NCBI GenBank assembly: GCA_046351325.1
Contig: JAXLYR010000008.1
Location: 248,001-312,000, forward strand
Source of the DNA: Xiheicaenibacterium sp046351325
GTDB taxonomy: Bacteria; Myxococcota_A; Polyangia; Polyangiales; Polyangiaceae
Length of the DNA stretch: 64,000 bases
Direction of reading: 5' to 3'
The notes beneath the pieces were generated by a model, which saw nothing but the letters and a program-made list of their open reading frames with translations, made no database searches and was not told the DNA's origin. The position numbers and the translations under genes were made by a program. Below are positions 1 through 9,290 of the stretch, one piece after another (within the stretch, counting starts at the first letter, position 1; every line of letters begins with the position of its first letter).

Positions 1-1203
1 GCGACTCGGGAACAAGCGCGCCTGCAGGCCTCGGAGAAGTCGAGCTATTACGATTTGCTCTCCACCTTCGACAAGAGCGACATCAAAGACGGCGCGCTCC
101 GCGCCGCGCTCGCCGCGGGCATCGAGTCGACGCGCGCGGCCTTCGCCGAGTTCGGGCGATTCCTCGACGGCTACCTCGAAAAGGCGACTCCCAAGGACGC
201 AGTCGGTGAGGCGCGATACCGGCGTAGCGTGCGGCGGTTCCTCGGGATGGAGCTCGACCTCGAGGAGACCTACGCCTGGGGCTTCAAGGAGATCGCTGCG
301 ATCGAGGGCGCGATGCGCGACGTCGCCGCCAAGATCGCTCCTGGCAAGTCGGTACCGGACCTCATCGCCGAGCTCTCGAGCTCACCGGACCAGCTGATCG
401 CGGACATCGACCAGTTCCTCGCGATCATGCGCGACCGACAGAACCGAGCGCTCTCCGAGCTCTACGGCACGCACTTCGACGTCCCCGATCCGGTGAAGAA
501 GATCGAGGTGCGCCTCGCCCCCGCGGGCGGCGCATTGGGGGCTTATTATTACCCGCCCAACGAGAACTTCACCCGCCCCGGTACGGTCTATTACGCCCCC
601 GCGGAGGGACACAAATATGCCCTCTTCAGCGAGATCACGACCGCTTATCACGAGGGCTTCCCCGGGCATCACCTGCAGTGCGGCCTGCAGGTCTATTTGG
701 CAGATCGGTTGAGCCGCCTGCACCGCCTCTTCGTCGTCTGCTCCGGCTACGCCGAGGGCTGGGCCCTCTACGCCGAGCAGCTGATGGAGGAGCTCGGTTA
801 TCTCGACAAGCCCGAATACGTGCTCGGGATGCACATGGCCAAGCTGTTCCGGGCGTGCCGCGTCGTCGCCGACATCGGCATGCACCTCGAGCTCACCATC
901 CCCGCGTCCTTCGATTTCCACCCGGGCGAGACTTGGGGTTACGACCTGTGCGTCGAGCTCCTGACGAAGCGCGCGTTCGTCCCGTCGGAGTTCGCGATGA
1001 GCGAGGCTACCCGCTATTTGGGTTGGCCCGCCCAGGCCATCTCCTACAAGGTCGGGGAGCGCGTGATCTTGGGGCTGCGCACCGACCTCAAGACCAAGCT
1101 CGGCGATAAGTTTGACCTCAAACGATTCCACGAGGTCGTGCTCTCGACGGGGAGCGTCGGGCTCGACCTGCTGAGGGACGTTACGCGCGAGTCCTTCGCC
1201 TGA
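1..1203 (+). CDS. DUF885 family protein, probable zinc metallopeptidase (5' end outside window)
   Basis: The frame is open from base 1, so the N-terminus is missing; a TTG at 55 is internal rather than a convincing start. The C-terminal two thirds read as a DUF885 protein. A HEGFPGHH motif near bases 648-671 is the presumed metal-binding and catalytic motif, and an EGWALYAEQL segment near 756-785 supplies the family's second conserved block. DUF885 members are gluzincin-like peptidases, often lipoproteins; whether this one has a signal peptide cannot be seen. It converges on the M64 peptidase gene, overlapping its 3' end by about 23 bases. A second DUF885 protein lies at 42662-44512 with the same two motifs. 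Family assignment is strong; substrate is unknown. Confidence 0.88.
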   Translation, partial: ATREQARLQASEKSSYYDLLSTFDKSDIKDGALRAALAAGIESTRAAFAEFGRFLDGYLEKATPKDAVGEARYRRSVRRFLGMELDLEETYAWGFKEIAAIEGAMRDVAAKIAPGKSVPDLIAELSSSPDQLIADIDQFLAIMRDRQNRALSELYGTHFDVPDPVKKIEVRLAPAGGALGAYYYPPNENFTRPGTVYYAPAEGHKYALFSEITTAYHEGFPGHHLQCGLQVYLADRLSRLHRLFVVCSGYAEGWALYAEQLMEELGYLDKPEYVLGMHMAKLFRACRVVADIGMHLELTIPASFDFHPGETWGYDLCVELLTKRAFVPSEFAMSEATRYLGWPAQAISYKVGERVILGLRTDLKTKLGDKFDLKRFHEVVLSTGSVGLDLLRDVTRESFA

Positions 1204-2563
1204 GGTTCGCTCGACGGCGCCCGTAGAGCGCGAGCCCTGCGAGGGCGACGCCGAACCAGCCGGCACCACGCGCGTCGCTCGACGGCGCGCGACAGCCGCA
1301 GCCGTCATCGGAGTCGGCGCCCGCAGCCCCGCCGCCACCTGCCTGCCCGCCGGCGCCGGCGACGCCGCCTGCCCCACCGGAGCCGTCGACGTGTTGCACG
1401 TCGAGCGCCCACGAGAAGCTCTCGGTCATGACGCCGTCCGGGTCGTTGCGGACGAGCGGCGTCGCGTCGTGCACCGTCAGCGTGACCTCGTGAGAGCCCG
1501 GCGCTAACCCGATGTCGCTCGCGAGCAGGGTGAAGCCCGGCGTGGTCGCGCGCGGGGTCCCGTCGACGGCCCAGGTGATCTCCAGGTCGGCGAGGCCGGC
1601 TATCGTCGCCCCGAAGTCGACGGGCACGTCGTCGAGCGTCGTGATTGGGCCCGCGGGGAACGGAGCCTCGATGAGGAGGGTCTGATCCGACAGAGCCTTC
1701 ACCACGGCCTCGGCGCAGACGGGGCAAAACGTGCTCGCGAGCTCCCTCATCAGGCAGGTGGGCGCGGGCCGGAACATGCCAGTCGCCTTGTAGCGGGCGC
1801 CCTCATAAGCCCCAATCGGAGAGTGTTGCCCTGTCGCGGCGTCAATCGGCGTAGGGATCGCGACGCCCGCGTCGAGCCACGGGGCCCATTTGAGCGGATC
1901 GAGGTGCGCGGTCGAGGCCACGTTGGGCTCGGAGTCGCCGTCAGGGTATCCGGGATAGGGGTCGGGATACTCGTCGGCGAGGTCCGCGATGGTGTGGCCG
2001 ATCTCGTGGCGGGCGATGTCGATCGATTGGGGATCGAGGGAGACGACCGCGACGTCGCCGCCCGAACCCCCATATTGGAGATCGTTCACGATGCAGAGGG
2101 TGAGGTCGGCCTCGGGGAAACGCGAGACGACGTCCGCCACGACTTTGGCCTCGGTGACGGCGAGGAGATAGTAAATCCCGAACGAGTCGAACGACGCGTC
2201 GTACGCGGTGTCTACGAACTTGTTCTCGCTCGGGTCGTCCGCGCCGCTCTCGTTCGAGGGCGTATAAAGAGCCCAGACGTTAATTACAGGTTTGTAATCT
2301 CTGTAGGTCTCGGACTCGAGCAGGTTGTTCGCGGCGGTTTGGGCGTCGGCGAAGAACTTGTCGCGCTCGGCTTGGGTATAGCCGTCCCCGACGATGACGA
2401 CGTCGAAGGACGCACCGAAGCTGCCTGTCTCGGCGAGCGAAGAGCAGTCGCCAGCGGTGTCGGGGCACGCCGCCCGGGCGACCCGAGGCGCCGCGAGGAG
2501 ACTGGCGGTCAGCGCGCCGAGCACCGCGGCCGCGCGCGCGGTGCGTGCGATTCGCCGGATCAT
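1181..2563 (-). CDS. Secreted M64-type (IgA peptidase-like) zinc metallopeptidase with MYXO-CTERM-like tail
   Basis: A 460-residue secreted protein. It begins with an Arg-rich signal peptide ending around VARAAC. The metallopeptidase core carries HEIGHTIADLADEY near residue 186, the HExGHxxxxLxDEY signature of the M64 family whose founder is a bacterial IgA protease. An Ig-like stretch follows (about 350-410), then a Gly/Ala linker of GGxGG type and a C-terminal tag: a CGC cysteine motif, a hydrophobic helix and an Arg-rich end, typical of MYXO-CTERM surface sorting signals. The ATG at 2563 is chosen because it starts the signal peptide and overlaps the upstream stop in an ATGA, suggesting translational coupling. 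The frame is open further upstream but that part is antisense-like and lacks domain content. The real substrate is unknown. Confidence 0.85.
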   Translation of the reverse strand: MIRRIARTARAAAVLGALTASLLAAPRVARAACPDTAGDCSSLAETGSFGASFDVVIVGDGYTQAERDKFFADAQTAANNLLESETYRDYKPVINVWALYTPSNESGADDPSENKFVDTAYDASFDSFGIYYLLAVTEAKVVADVVSRFPEADLTLCIVNDLQYGGSGGDVAVVSLDPQSIDIARHEIGHTIADLADEYPDPYPGYPDGDSEPNVASTAHLDPLKWAPWLDAGVAIPTPIDAATGQHSPIGAYEGARYKATGMFRPAPTCLMRELASTFCPVCAEAVVKALSDQTLLIEAPFPAGPITTLDDVPVDFGATIAGLADLEITWAVDGTPRATTPGFTLLASDIGLAPGSHEVTLTVHDATPLVRNDPDGVMTESFSWALDVQHVDGSGGAGGVAGAGGQAGGGGAAGADSDDGCGCRAPSSDARGAGWFGVALAGLALYGRRRANLRRRTRA

Positions 2564-3087
2564 CGTCGCCCCCCTCTGCCGCAGTCGAGCGTGGCCAAAC
2601 CGGGCAATCGCGTGCAGACGAGGGACTTGCCGGGGTCGGACTCGTCGGTGAGCTCGAGGCGCTCGCCGACTTCGGGATAAGGGGCGCGGACCACGAAGGC
2701 CCGCTCCGACCGGGCGGCGTGTGCGGCGGAGATCCCGAGCGCGCTGTTGGGCGGCAGCTCGACGAAGGCGGGCGACTTCACGAGGCCGCTCGCGAGCTCG
2801 GCTTCGTTCGTGCCGACGAGCCGCCAGCGGTGGGTCGCGCCGTGAACCACGCGGGTCGAGTCGGGCGAGAAGCTCGACCGCGAGCGCCGATTGGTGCTCA
2901 GCACGCGGAGCGCTGCGCCGTCGTCCTCGACAGCCAATATGGCAATATCTCGATCGGCCGGCGCGGGAGCGGCTGCGCGCGTCGTGGCGGAGGGCGCCGG
3001 CGCACGGGAGTCGACTTCGACGCAACCGCCGAGGGCGATCGCCGATACCAATAGCGCGGGCGCGAGCGCCCTCACTCCAAAGTGCAT
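2560..3087 (-). CDS. Predicted lipoprotein of unknown function
   Basis: A 175-residue protein with a clear lipoprotein signal: hydrophobic segment, then ALGGC lipobox near residue 20. The mature part has a short Ala/Pro-rich linker and a compact domain I do not recognise; a CTRLPGLATLDC pair of cysteines lies near the C-terminus. The ATG at 3087 is used because it begins the signal peptide; the frame is open further upstream without domain content. It overlaps the M64 peptidase start by 4 bases (ATGA) and the upstream Cys-rich lipoprotein by 16 bases, so the three genes are almost certainly one transcript. Association with a secreted protease suggests an envelope role, but nothing in the sequence names one. 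Confidence 0.72.
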   Translation of the reverse strand: MHFGVRALAPALLVSAIALGGCVEVDSRAPAPSATTRAAAPAPADRDIAILAVEDDGAALRVLSTNRRSRSSFSPDSTRVVHGATHRWRLVGTNEAELASGLVKSPAFVELPPNSALGISAAHAARSERAFVVRAPYPEVGERLELTDESDPGKSLVCTRLPGLATLDCGRGGRR

Positions 3088-3848
3088 GTGTCGTTCTCGT
3101 TGACGAATTCGCAGGTCGGGCCTTGGTTGACGTGGATCTTCGCAGTCGCCGCTTGGCAGGTCGTGCGACAGACGTTGGGCCCGCACGTCAGGGTGGGCGG
3201 GTTGGCCACGACACACGCGTCGAGCTCGCACTCGAGGGTGCAAGGCCCGTCGCCGCACTCGACCGTCAACCCGTTACAGGAGTCCGGCGCCTGACAGGAG
3301 ATGAAACAGGGATAGGGTCCCTTGCAGATCACATGACGGCCGTCACATATCGGCCCTTTGCACTCGAGGTTTGCGGGGACGCGCGTCGCGTCGAGCGTAA
3401 TCGGTGCAGGGCCTGGCATGCACGGCGGGGGATCGCCACCCGCGCCCGCGGGCATTCCATCACACGTCAGCAAGCAGAAGTCGGGATTCGGAGCGCCGCT
3501 CGTGCACTCACCGTCAGGGCAGTTCGCGGTCGAACAGGCATCTGGCGCGGTCTTGTATGGAGCGCCACATTGAGCGCAATCGCACGCGTCCCTGAGGCAT
3601 ACCGGGTCTGCGCCGTCGCAGTCAGCGTTGTTCTGACAAGCGTGGCAACCCGAACCTCCCGCCCCGCCAGCGGCCGCGCCGCCGGCGCCGTTACCACCGT
3701 GTTCCCCTGCCCCCACGCCGCCGGAGCCACCGTGCTCAAAATCGTCGAGCCCGGAGAGCAACTGGCAAGCACCCACCACGAAGAGCGCGAACGGCAAAAG
3801 GACCGACGCCCTCGATAGGGAGTTAGCGGCTGTCGAGGTCCGTTGCAT
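3072..3848 (-). CDS. Cys-rich, Gly-rich lipoprotein
   Basis: A 258-residue protein. The signal peptide ends in a GAC lipobox (Cys about residue 28), followed by a GGSGGxGAGEHGG low-complexity tether typical of myxobacterial surface lipoproteins. From about residue 65 onward it has more than 20 cysteines in short CxxC/CxxxC spacings, including a CHACQNNADC segment and a CDGMPAG segment. This implies a disulfide-stabilised extracellular domain. No catalytic motif is visible. It heads the minus-strand run with the 175-residue lipoprotein and the M64 peptidase. Most likely a surface-exposed structural or binding protein; function unknown. Confidence 0.78.
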   Translation of the reverse strand: MQRTSTAANSLSRASVLLPFALFVVGACQLLSGLDDFEHGGSGGVGAGEHGGNGAGGAAAGGAGGSGCHACQNNADCDGADPVCLRDACDCAQCGAPYKTAPDACSTANCPDGECTSGAPNPDFCLLTCDGMPAGAGGDPPPCMPGPAPITLDATRVPANLECKGPICDGRHVICKGPYPCFISCQAPDSCNGLTVECGDGPCTLECELDACVVANPPTLTCGPNVCRTTCQAATAKIHVNQGPTCEFVNENDTCTLE

Positions 3849-3956
3849 GTCCCACGCAGACTAATCCCAAAACAAGCGCCGAGCTACGCTGGGGTGCGGT
3901 GGACGAGCAGATGGATCCCACCGAGGCGCGGCGAGAACTACGATGGAGCTCACGCC

Positions 3957-5084
3957 ATGGATGACCCGAACGACACAGGCGTTCGCGCTGCCCTCGCCCC
4001 AGGGCAAGAGGCCGCGCTCCAAGCGATCTTCGCCGTCGACCCGAAGACCGCGAGGGCCTTCCGGCTCATGGCGATACGGGTCGAGCAATTCGTCGTTCGA
4101 GCCGCCTATTCGAATCTCCAGACGGGCGAGCGGGTCGTGTTGGAGCTCGCCGCCGGCGGCCCGCCGCGTGTTCGCGGCGCGCAGTCTCGCGCAGCGCTCC
4201 AGCTCGCGCAGCACGTCACCGAGCGCGCGGCGTCGCTCGACGCGCTGAGGTGGTATCCCGTGCGGCCGCGACCGGTGGGCCGGCCTGAGAAAGGACTGAA
4301 CGTCGAGCTCACGGCGGTCCTCAAGGGGGTAAAGCCAGCGCTGCGAACCTCGGTGGCGGCCCGAGATGCGGCGAGGACGTGCGCAGAGCTCGGCGCCGCC
4401 GGCCTCGCGGTGCGTGTCCTGGAGCGGCCGGTCCAGATGGATGGGCTGGAGTGGACGGTCGTCGTGGCGAGCACCGATCAGGGCAAGAGCGATCGGCTGC
4501 TCGAGCTCGAGGCCTCGAGTCGAAGCCGAGAATCGGAGGAAGTGCACAGAGAGCTAGGACGCCTATTGGGGTATCCGCCCTGCTGCGTGGACGCCTTCTG
4601 CGGGCGCCTGCAATACGGGGGAGAAGCGCCCGACCCCATCTATCGAGCTACCCGAGACGCTTGGACGGCCGAGCCCCATTCGCGCCTGAACCCGCTGCTC
4701 TTCGGCGAGGGCACGTGGCTCGTCAGCTTCGAGGTCTGCTCCTTCTCTTGCCCCACGGCGATCGCCACCGCGGACGCCCTCGCGAGCTGCGCTGACGGGC
4801 CTACTTTGCTCGCGGCTCTCGACGCTGCGCTGGCGACGCCGATCGCCGTTCACCCGAACGGAGCACGCATGAAATTGCGATTGGAGCGTTCGGGCGCGGT
4901 CGCTCGAATCGCAGCGGCGACCCCCGTCCCGCGTTTCCGGTCCGAGCAATTGGAGAGATCGCACGCGGAGCTCGCAGCGACGCTCGTCAATCGCGAGGTC
5001 GACGAGCGCGGATATGTCGTCGGACTGGACGGGGTGCTGGTCGTCGACTTCGGCGTAGGACTCAGCCGTTGCAGCACAGCGTGA
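3957..5084 (+). CDS. GYPxCC-motif protein of unknown function
   Basis: A 375-residue cytosolic-looking protein (no signal peptide, no membrane segment). The most distinctive feature is LLGYPPCCVDAF near residue 203-214, followed by a FEVCSFSCPTAIATAD segment near residue 260. The GYPxCC pattern is shared with DUF483-like proteins of unknown function, and paired Cys in both segments would suit metal or cluster binding. The first 140 residues are poorly conserved in appearance. The ATG at 3957 is preferred over an open upstream extension because the extension overlaps the divergent lipoprotein start. The 3' end overlaps the converging lipoprotein gene by 23 bases. Function is not known; the family comparison is a tentative recollection. 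Confidence 0.7.
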   Translation: MDDPNDTGVRAALAPGQEAALQAIFAVDPKTARAFRLMAIRVEQFVVRAAYSNLQTGERVVLELAAGGPPRVRGAQSRAALQLAQHVTERAASLDALRWYPVRPRPVGRPEKGLNVELTAVLKGVKPALRTSVAARDAARTCAELGAAGLAVRVLERPVQMDGLEWTVVVASTDQGKSDRLLELEASSRSRESEEVHRELGRLLGYPPCCVDAFCGRLQYGGEAPDPIYRATRDAWTAEPHSRLNPLLFGEGTWLVSFEVCSFSCPTAIATADALASCADGPTLLAALDAALATPIAVHPNGARMKLRLERSGAVARIAAATPVPRFRSEQLERSHAELAATLVNREVDERGYVVGLDGVLVVDFGVGLSRCSTA

Positions 5085-6135
5085 GCGGGCCCGTAAGCTG
5101 GACATCCCCGCTCAGCACCCCGCCCGTCGCGGGACAGCTGCCCGACGGATTGGGGACATACTGCACCCGACTGGCGAAACTGGGGTTCGTCCCGCACATG
5201 TTTGCGTTGACCGAGCCCTCCAAAATCATGCAGTTGTTGCTCGTGAACTCGACCGACCCGCCACACGTCGAGGTCGCCGAGCCACAGCCGCACTGCGAGC
5301 AAGCGCGGCTGTCGTCCGCGTCCATCGCGACGAGGTGCTGAACCGAATAGAACGGGTCGAGACACAGCTTCTCGCCGTCTTGAGCGACGCAGAACAGCGT
5401 GAAATCCGAGTCGACGTCGGGCAGGCATTGTTCGTTTGCGTCGCACCCGTCGGGCGTCGCCGTGCCGCCACCACAGACGCTCTCGACCAGGCCGAACGTC
5501 GGTGTCGGGATAACGTGGTTCGATTGGGCGTTACATGTGCCCATGTTGGTGGGGGCAGGGTTATTGACGTTGACCGCCGCCGCGCCGCTCGCGGGGGCGG
5601 TCGTGCACGAGACGCCCGGAGCGACGCTCTGCACGGTGTCGCCGAGGCCCTGCGAGCACGCCTGCATGCAGTTGTTCTTGTAACAAAGGTTCACCGGGGT
5701 CGTGCATTGGATACCCGCCGCGGCAGTGCACGAGCAGTCGCAAGTCGCGACTCCCGGGTCTAGCGCGCCCTGGAATTCGCCGAACGCAATTGGATAATCC
5801 GATGAGCACGCGGGCGCCGTCATACCCGTTGGAGCCTCGAAGAGGACGACCGGTCCCTGAAAGCCCGCAGGCGGATCGGGCACGCAGACCCGACCCGCGC
5901 CACACGTTGGAGGGGCCCCGCCAACGCCCCCCGAGCCGCCGGCGCCGCCCAAAGGCGAACCGCCTATTCCATCCCCGCCCGCTCCACCCAATGGGCCTGT
6001 CCCGCCGTGGTTCGAGCCCGCCTGAGCCCCCGCGCCGCCCCCGCCCGAGTCCGGTGGGGCGAATACGCGATCCACCGAACATCCAGTCGCCGTCAGGGCG
6101 ACGACGCCAGGAACAAGGAGTCGAATCCAGCCCAT
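5062..6135 (-). CDS. Cys-rich, Gly-rich lipoprotein
   Basis: A 357-residue protein with lipobox TATGCS (Cys about residue 19), a glycine-rich tether to about residue 70 (GGGGAGAQAG, GGAGGDGIGG), and a Cys-rich mature domain with patterns such as CDCSC, CYKNNC and CSQCGCGS. It has the same architecture as the lipoprotein at 3072-3848 but a different mature domain. It probably sits on the outer membrane surface. It converges on the GYPxCC gene and diverges from vgrG, whose start lies 120 bases away; that gap must hold both promoters. No enzyme motif is recognisable. Confidence 0.78.
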   Translation of the reverse strand: MGWIRLLVPGVVALTATGCSVDRVFAPPDSGGGGAGAQAGSNHGGTGPLGGAGGDGIGGSPLGGAGGSGGVGGAPPTCGAGRVCVPDPPAGFQGPVVLFEAPTGMTAPACSSDYPIAFGEFQGALDPGVATCDCSCTAAAGIQCTTPVNLCYKNNCMQACSQGLGDTVQSVAPGVSCTTAPASGAAAVNVNNPAPTNMGTCNAQSNHVIPTPTFGLVESVCGGGTATPDGCDANEQCLPDVDSDFTLFCVAQDGEKLCLDPFYSVQHLVAMDADDSRACSQCGCGSATSTCGGSVEFTSNNCMILEGSVNANMCGTNPSFASRVQYVPNPSGSCPATGGVLSGDVQLTGPLTLCCNG

Positions 6136-6255
6136 GGTCCCTCGACGCTAAGGGGTTTTTAGAGAGCGGACAAGTCACCGTCGGGGGCGCAACGCCCCGC
6201 AACCTGAGCGGTGATGCGTTGAAAGTGCGCCCTCCAGCTGGGAGACTCGGCCACC

Positions 6256-9200
6256 ATGAAGGATCGGCTGGGGGTGCGTGTCGAGTCCGCTGCTTTCGAA
6301 TCCGGGACGGTGGCGCTCGCCGAGCTGCGGGGCCGAGAGGCCATCTCGCGACTCTTCGAGTTCGAGCTCTCGCTCGTCACGGTGGGCGGCGCAGCCATCG
6401 ACGAAGAGGCTCTGCTCACGAACGGGATCACCATCGTCTTCGAGCGTCAGACCATTACCGGAGAGGCTCTCGACGTTCGCCGCGTCTCGGGCCTCGTGCG
6501 ATCGGTCCGTGATCGACTGACGCTCGACGCGCAGCACCGCGAGTACATCGTCTCGGTGGTCCCGCGCGCGTGGATGGCGTCGCTCACGACCACGAGCGAT
6601 GTCTGCATGGACATGTCAGTCCCTGACATTCTTGTAAAGAAACTCGCCGACGGCGCGCGCCTCGATCCCGGCAAAGACATCCAGCTGCGGCTCTCGGGCT
6701 CGTACGCGCCGCGCGAGTTCGTCGTCCAATACAAGGAGTCGAACCTCGACTTCGTCTCCCGTTTGGCGGAGGACCTCGGCATCCATTTCTCCTTCGAGGA
6801 GAGCGACGCTGGGATGGACATATTGGTCTTGGCCGACGAGAACTCGGCGTTCAAGCCCGCAGTCCCCGCGTCGAGCCCCTTCCGCCCTCACGGGGAGAAG
6901 GCTGATGTCTATTCGCTCGAGGCCGATCGGCGCCTCGTCACGCGGACCTTCGTCGCGCGCGACTACAACTATCGAAACCCGTCGATGGACGTCCTCGGGG
7001 AGGCCCAAAACGGCGCCCTCGGAGGAGGCAAATACGACGAGTTCGGCCCCCACGCGAAGACCCCCACCGAGGCCACGTTCTACGCCCGAGTCCGCGCGCA
7101 GGAGGCGGCTTCACAGAGCCTGGTGTTCGACGGCGAGAGCGAGCTCCCGGGGCTGCGCGCGGGGTCCGTCCTCACCGTCGAGGGACACCCGCGCGGCGAG
7201 CTCGAGCTCCTCGTCACCGAGGTCGCGCACGACTTCGCGCAGACGACGACGTCGCACGGCGGCGGCCTCGATCGTCCCTATTCGAATCGATTCAAAGCCA
7301 TCCTCAAGAGCCAGACCTTCCGCCCGGCGCGCGTGACGCCGAAGCCCGTCGTCCACGGCGTCGTCACGGGCGTCGTCGAGGCCGCGGCCTCGACCGACTA
7401 TGGCGCAATCGACGAGCAAGGCCGTTATCGAGTCGCCTTCATGTACGACTCGGTCACGGGCCGCGGCGACGGCAAGGCCTCACGCCCGCTCCGCATGGCC
7501 CAGCCCAGCGCGAGCGCGGGCCGCGGCTTCCACGCGCCGCTGAAGCCCGGGACCGAGGTCATCATCACCTGCGTGAACGGCGACCCCGATCGCCCGATCA
7601 TCGCGGGCGCGGTGCCCAATCCGCAAACCCCCAGTCCCGTCACGAGCGCGAACGCCGAGAAGTCCATTTGGACGACGAACAAGAACTCGATCGCGATCGA
7701 CGACGACAAGCCCCGCTGCAAGGTCAGCGTCAACGGCGAAGAGCACGTCCTTCAGGTCGGTGAGCCCAACGGGCCCGAGGTCGGCATTCTCCTCGAGACC
7801 AAGAAGAACATCACCGAGCGCGCCAAAGAGGTGCAGACCTCTTACAGCAAGATGAAGGCCGCTTATACCGATCACAAGACCGGTATCGCGAGCAAAGACA
7901 TCTTGGAGGCCGCGGGCATCCCGAACTTCTTGAGCACGTGGGACAAGATCGAAGAGGCCATTCAGGCGACTGCTGACTTCGCCGAGTCGTGCGGCGAAAT
8001 GATGGACGAGGTGAGCGAGATGTTCACCCAGGCCCGCCACGAGGCAAAAGCCAACAAGGAAGAGGCCGACGAGGCCCTGAAGGAGACCCGCAAAGAGGTC
8101 TTCGACGAGCTGGACATTCCCGAGAAGGCCAAGCCCAAAGTCGTCGACAACCCCGACGGGACTGCGCGCTACGAGACCAAAGAAGAGGCCGAGAAGCGGA
8201 CCTTCGCCGAGGAGCTGAAGAAGCCCGAGAATGCCAAACAAGCGGAGAAGCTCAAGGCCGCCGCGGAGTCCTCCGCCGAGGCTCAAAAGGAGCTCGAAGA
8301 CTACGAGGACTCGACTTACGAGCACGCCGCCAAAGAGGCCGGTAAGGCCGTAAAGGACTTCGTCGACGACGTCGAAGACGGCATCAAGAAGGCCGTCGAA
8401 TACGAGAAGTACGCGCCCTACGTCGACAAGGTGAAGAAGGCCGCAGAGAACCTGAAGGTCATCGGCCCTCTCCTCAAGAAGCTGCCGAGCGCCGAGCAGC
8501 TCATAAGCAAGCTGAGCTCCCTATTCAGCAAGGCTACACACCAGGCCCTCGACGCGACGGTGTCGGCCTCGCAGAAGGTCTCGCAGGCCGTGCCGAAGGC
8601 CTCGGGCCAGCGCATGGGCAACGACGTCGGGTCGTTCTCCAAGCCTTACAATATCCAGCTCTCGTATCACTCGGCCGCCCTCTACGGCTGGAAGAACGCG
8701 TTCATGTTCGGCGGCAAAAACGCCACGATCTTCTCTGCCAATTCGGCGTCCATCCTCGGGCGCAAGCGCGTCGACGTGAAGTCGGCCACCCTCGTCGAGG
8801 TCGCCGCGAGCAAGGTCGCGCTCTCTTCGAAGAAGCAAATCGACGCTTATTCGGACGGGACCATCATGATCGTGGCCAAGTCCAAAGGCGTCAAAGTCGC
8901 GGACGACAGCTCCATCGTGCTCAACGGCCAAAAGGACGTTCACCTCGTCAGCGACGACAAGAGCCTCCACGTAAAGGCCAATCAGAACATTTCGCTCTTC
9001 GCGCAGCAGAGCAACATCACCATGACCTCCAAGAAGGATTGGCTGGTCCTCACCAAAGAGGGCAAGTTCGAGATCGAAGCGGCCAAGACCGGTAAGATCT
9101 CGACCAAGGAGAAGCTCGACATCACGACGAAGGCCGACTTCGCGCTGCTCGCGGACAAGAAGGGCACCATCCGCACGAAGGAAGCGCTCAAGATCAACAG

Positions 9201-9288
9201 CAAGTCCGGCGCGTGGAAGACGAGCGATGATGTCGAGGTCAAGACGAAGACCTTGAAGGTGAAGGCGAAGAAGATCGAGCTCGGCTGA
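6256..9288 (+). CDS. vgrG: Type VI secretion tip protein VgrG with large helical insertion
   Basis: A 1010-residue VgrG, longer than the usual 600-750. Residues 1-360 form the gp27-like base. An OB-fold gp5-like module starts near 366 (HGVVTGVVEAA...GRYRVAF) and includes the conserved GTEVIITCVNGDPDRPIIAG near 430-450. Residues about 515-775 are a Lys/Glu/Ala-rich, probably coiled-coil region (for example EEADEALKETRKEVFDELD) that standard VgrGs lack. From about 784 to the end the protein returns to short repetitive beta-strands (VKVADDSS, LDITTKADFALLAD), the needle-like beta-helix. It heads a five-gene plus-strand cluster with gaps of 2-10 bases. No TssB/C/E/F/G/K genes are present, so this is an orphan spike island whose baseplate and sheath would be encoded elsewhere. 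Confidence 0.95.
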   Translation: MKDRLGVRVESAAFESGTVALAELRGREAISRLFEFELSLVTVGGAAIDEEALLTNGITIVFERQTITGEALDVRRVSGLVRSVRDRLTLDAQHREYIVSVVPRAWMASLTTTSDVCMDMSVPDILVKKLADGARLDPGKDIQLRLSGSYAPREFVVQYKESNLDFVSRLAEDLGIHFSFEESDAGMDILVLADENSAFKPAVPASSPFRPHGEKADVYSLEADRRLVTRTFVARDYNYRNPSMDVLGEAQNGALGGGKYDEFGPHAKTPTEATFYARVRAQEAASQSLVFDGESELPGLRAGSVLTVEGHPRGELELLVTEVAHDFAQTTTSHGGGLDRPYSNRFKAILKSQTFRPARVTPKPVVHGVVTGVVEAAASTDYGAIDEQGRYRVAFMYDSVTGRGDGKASRPLRMAQPSASAGRGFHAPLKPGTEVIITCVNGDPDRPIIAGAVPNPQTPSPVTSANAEKSIWTTNKNSIAIDDDKPRCKVSVNGEEHVLQVGEPNGPEVGILLETKKNITERAKEVQTSYSKMKAAYTDHKTGIASKDILEAAGIPNFLSTWDKIEEAIQATADFAESCGEMMDEVSEMFTQARHEAKANKEEADEALKETRKEVFDELDIPEKAKPKVVDNPDGTARYETKEEAEKRTFAEELKKPENAKQAEKLKAAAESSAEAQKELEDYEDSTYEHAAKEAGKAVKDFVDDVEDGIKKAVEYEKYAPYVDKVKKAAENLKVIGPLLKKLPSAEQLISKLSSLFSKATHQALDATVSASQKVSQAVPKASGQRMGNDVGSFSKPYNIQLSYHSAALYGWKNAFMFGGKNATIFSANSASILGRKRVDVKSATLVEVAASKVALSSKKQIDAYSDGTIMIVAKSKGVKVADDSSIVLNGQKDVHLVSDDKSLHVKANQNISLFAQQSNITMTSKKDWLVLTKEGKFEIEAAKTGKISTKEKLDITTKADFALLADKKGTIRTKEALKINSKSGAWKTSDDVEVKTKTLKVKAKKIELG

Positions 9289-9290
9289 TC

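Noticed and set aside
382..1377. 331-codon open frame on the minus strand opposite the DUF885 gene
   Set aside because: It is a mirror of codon bias in a GC-rich gene: Arg/Gly/Leu/Glu-rich, without domain, and covers a well-supported gene.
2564..3025. N-terminal extension of the M64 peptidase frame
   Set aside because: It lies within the upstream lipoprotein gene in another frame, is Arg-rich and would bury the signal peptide.
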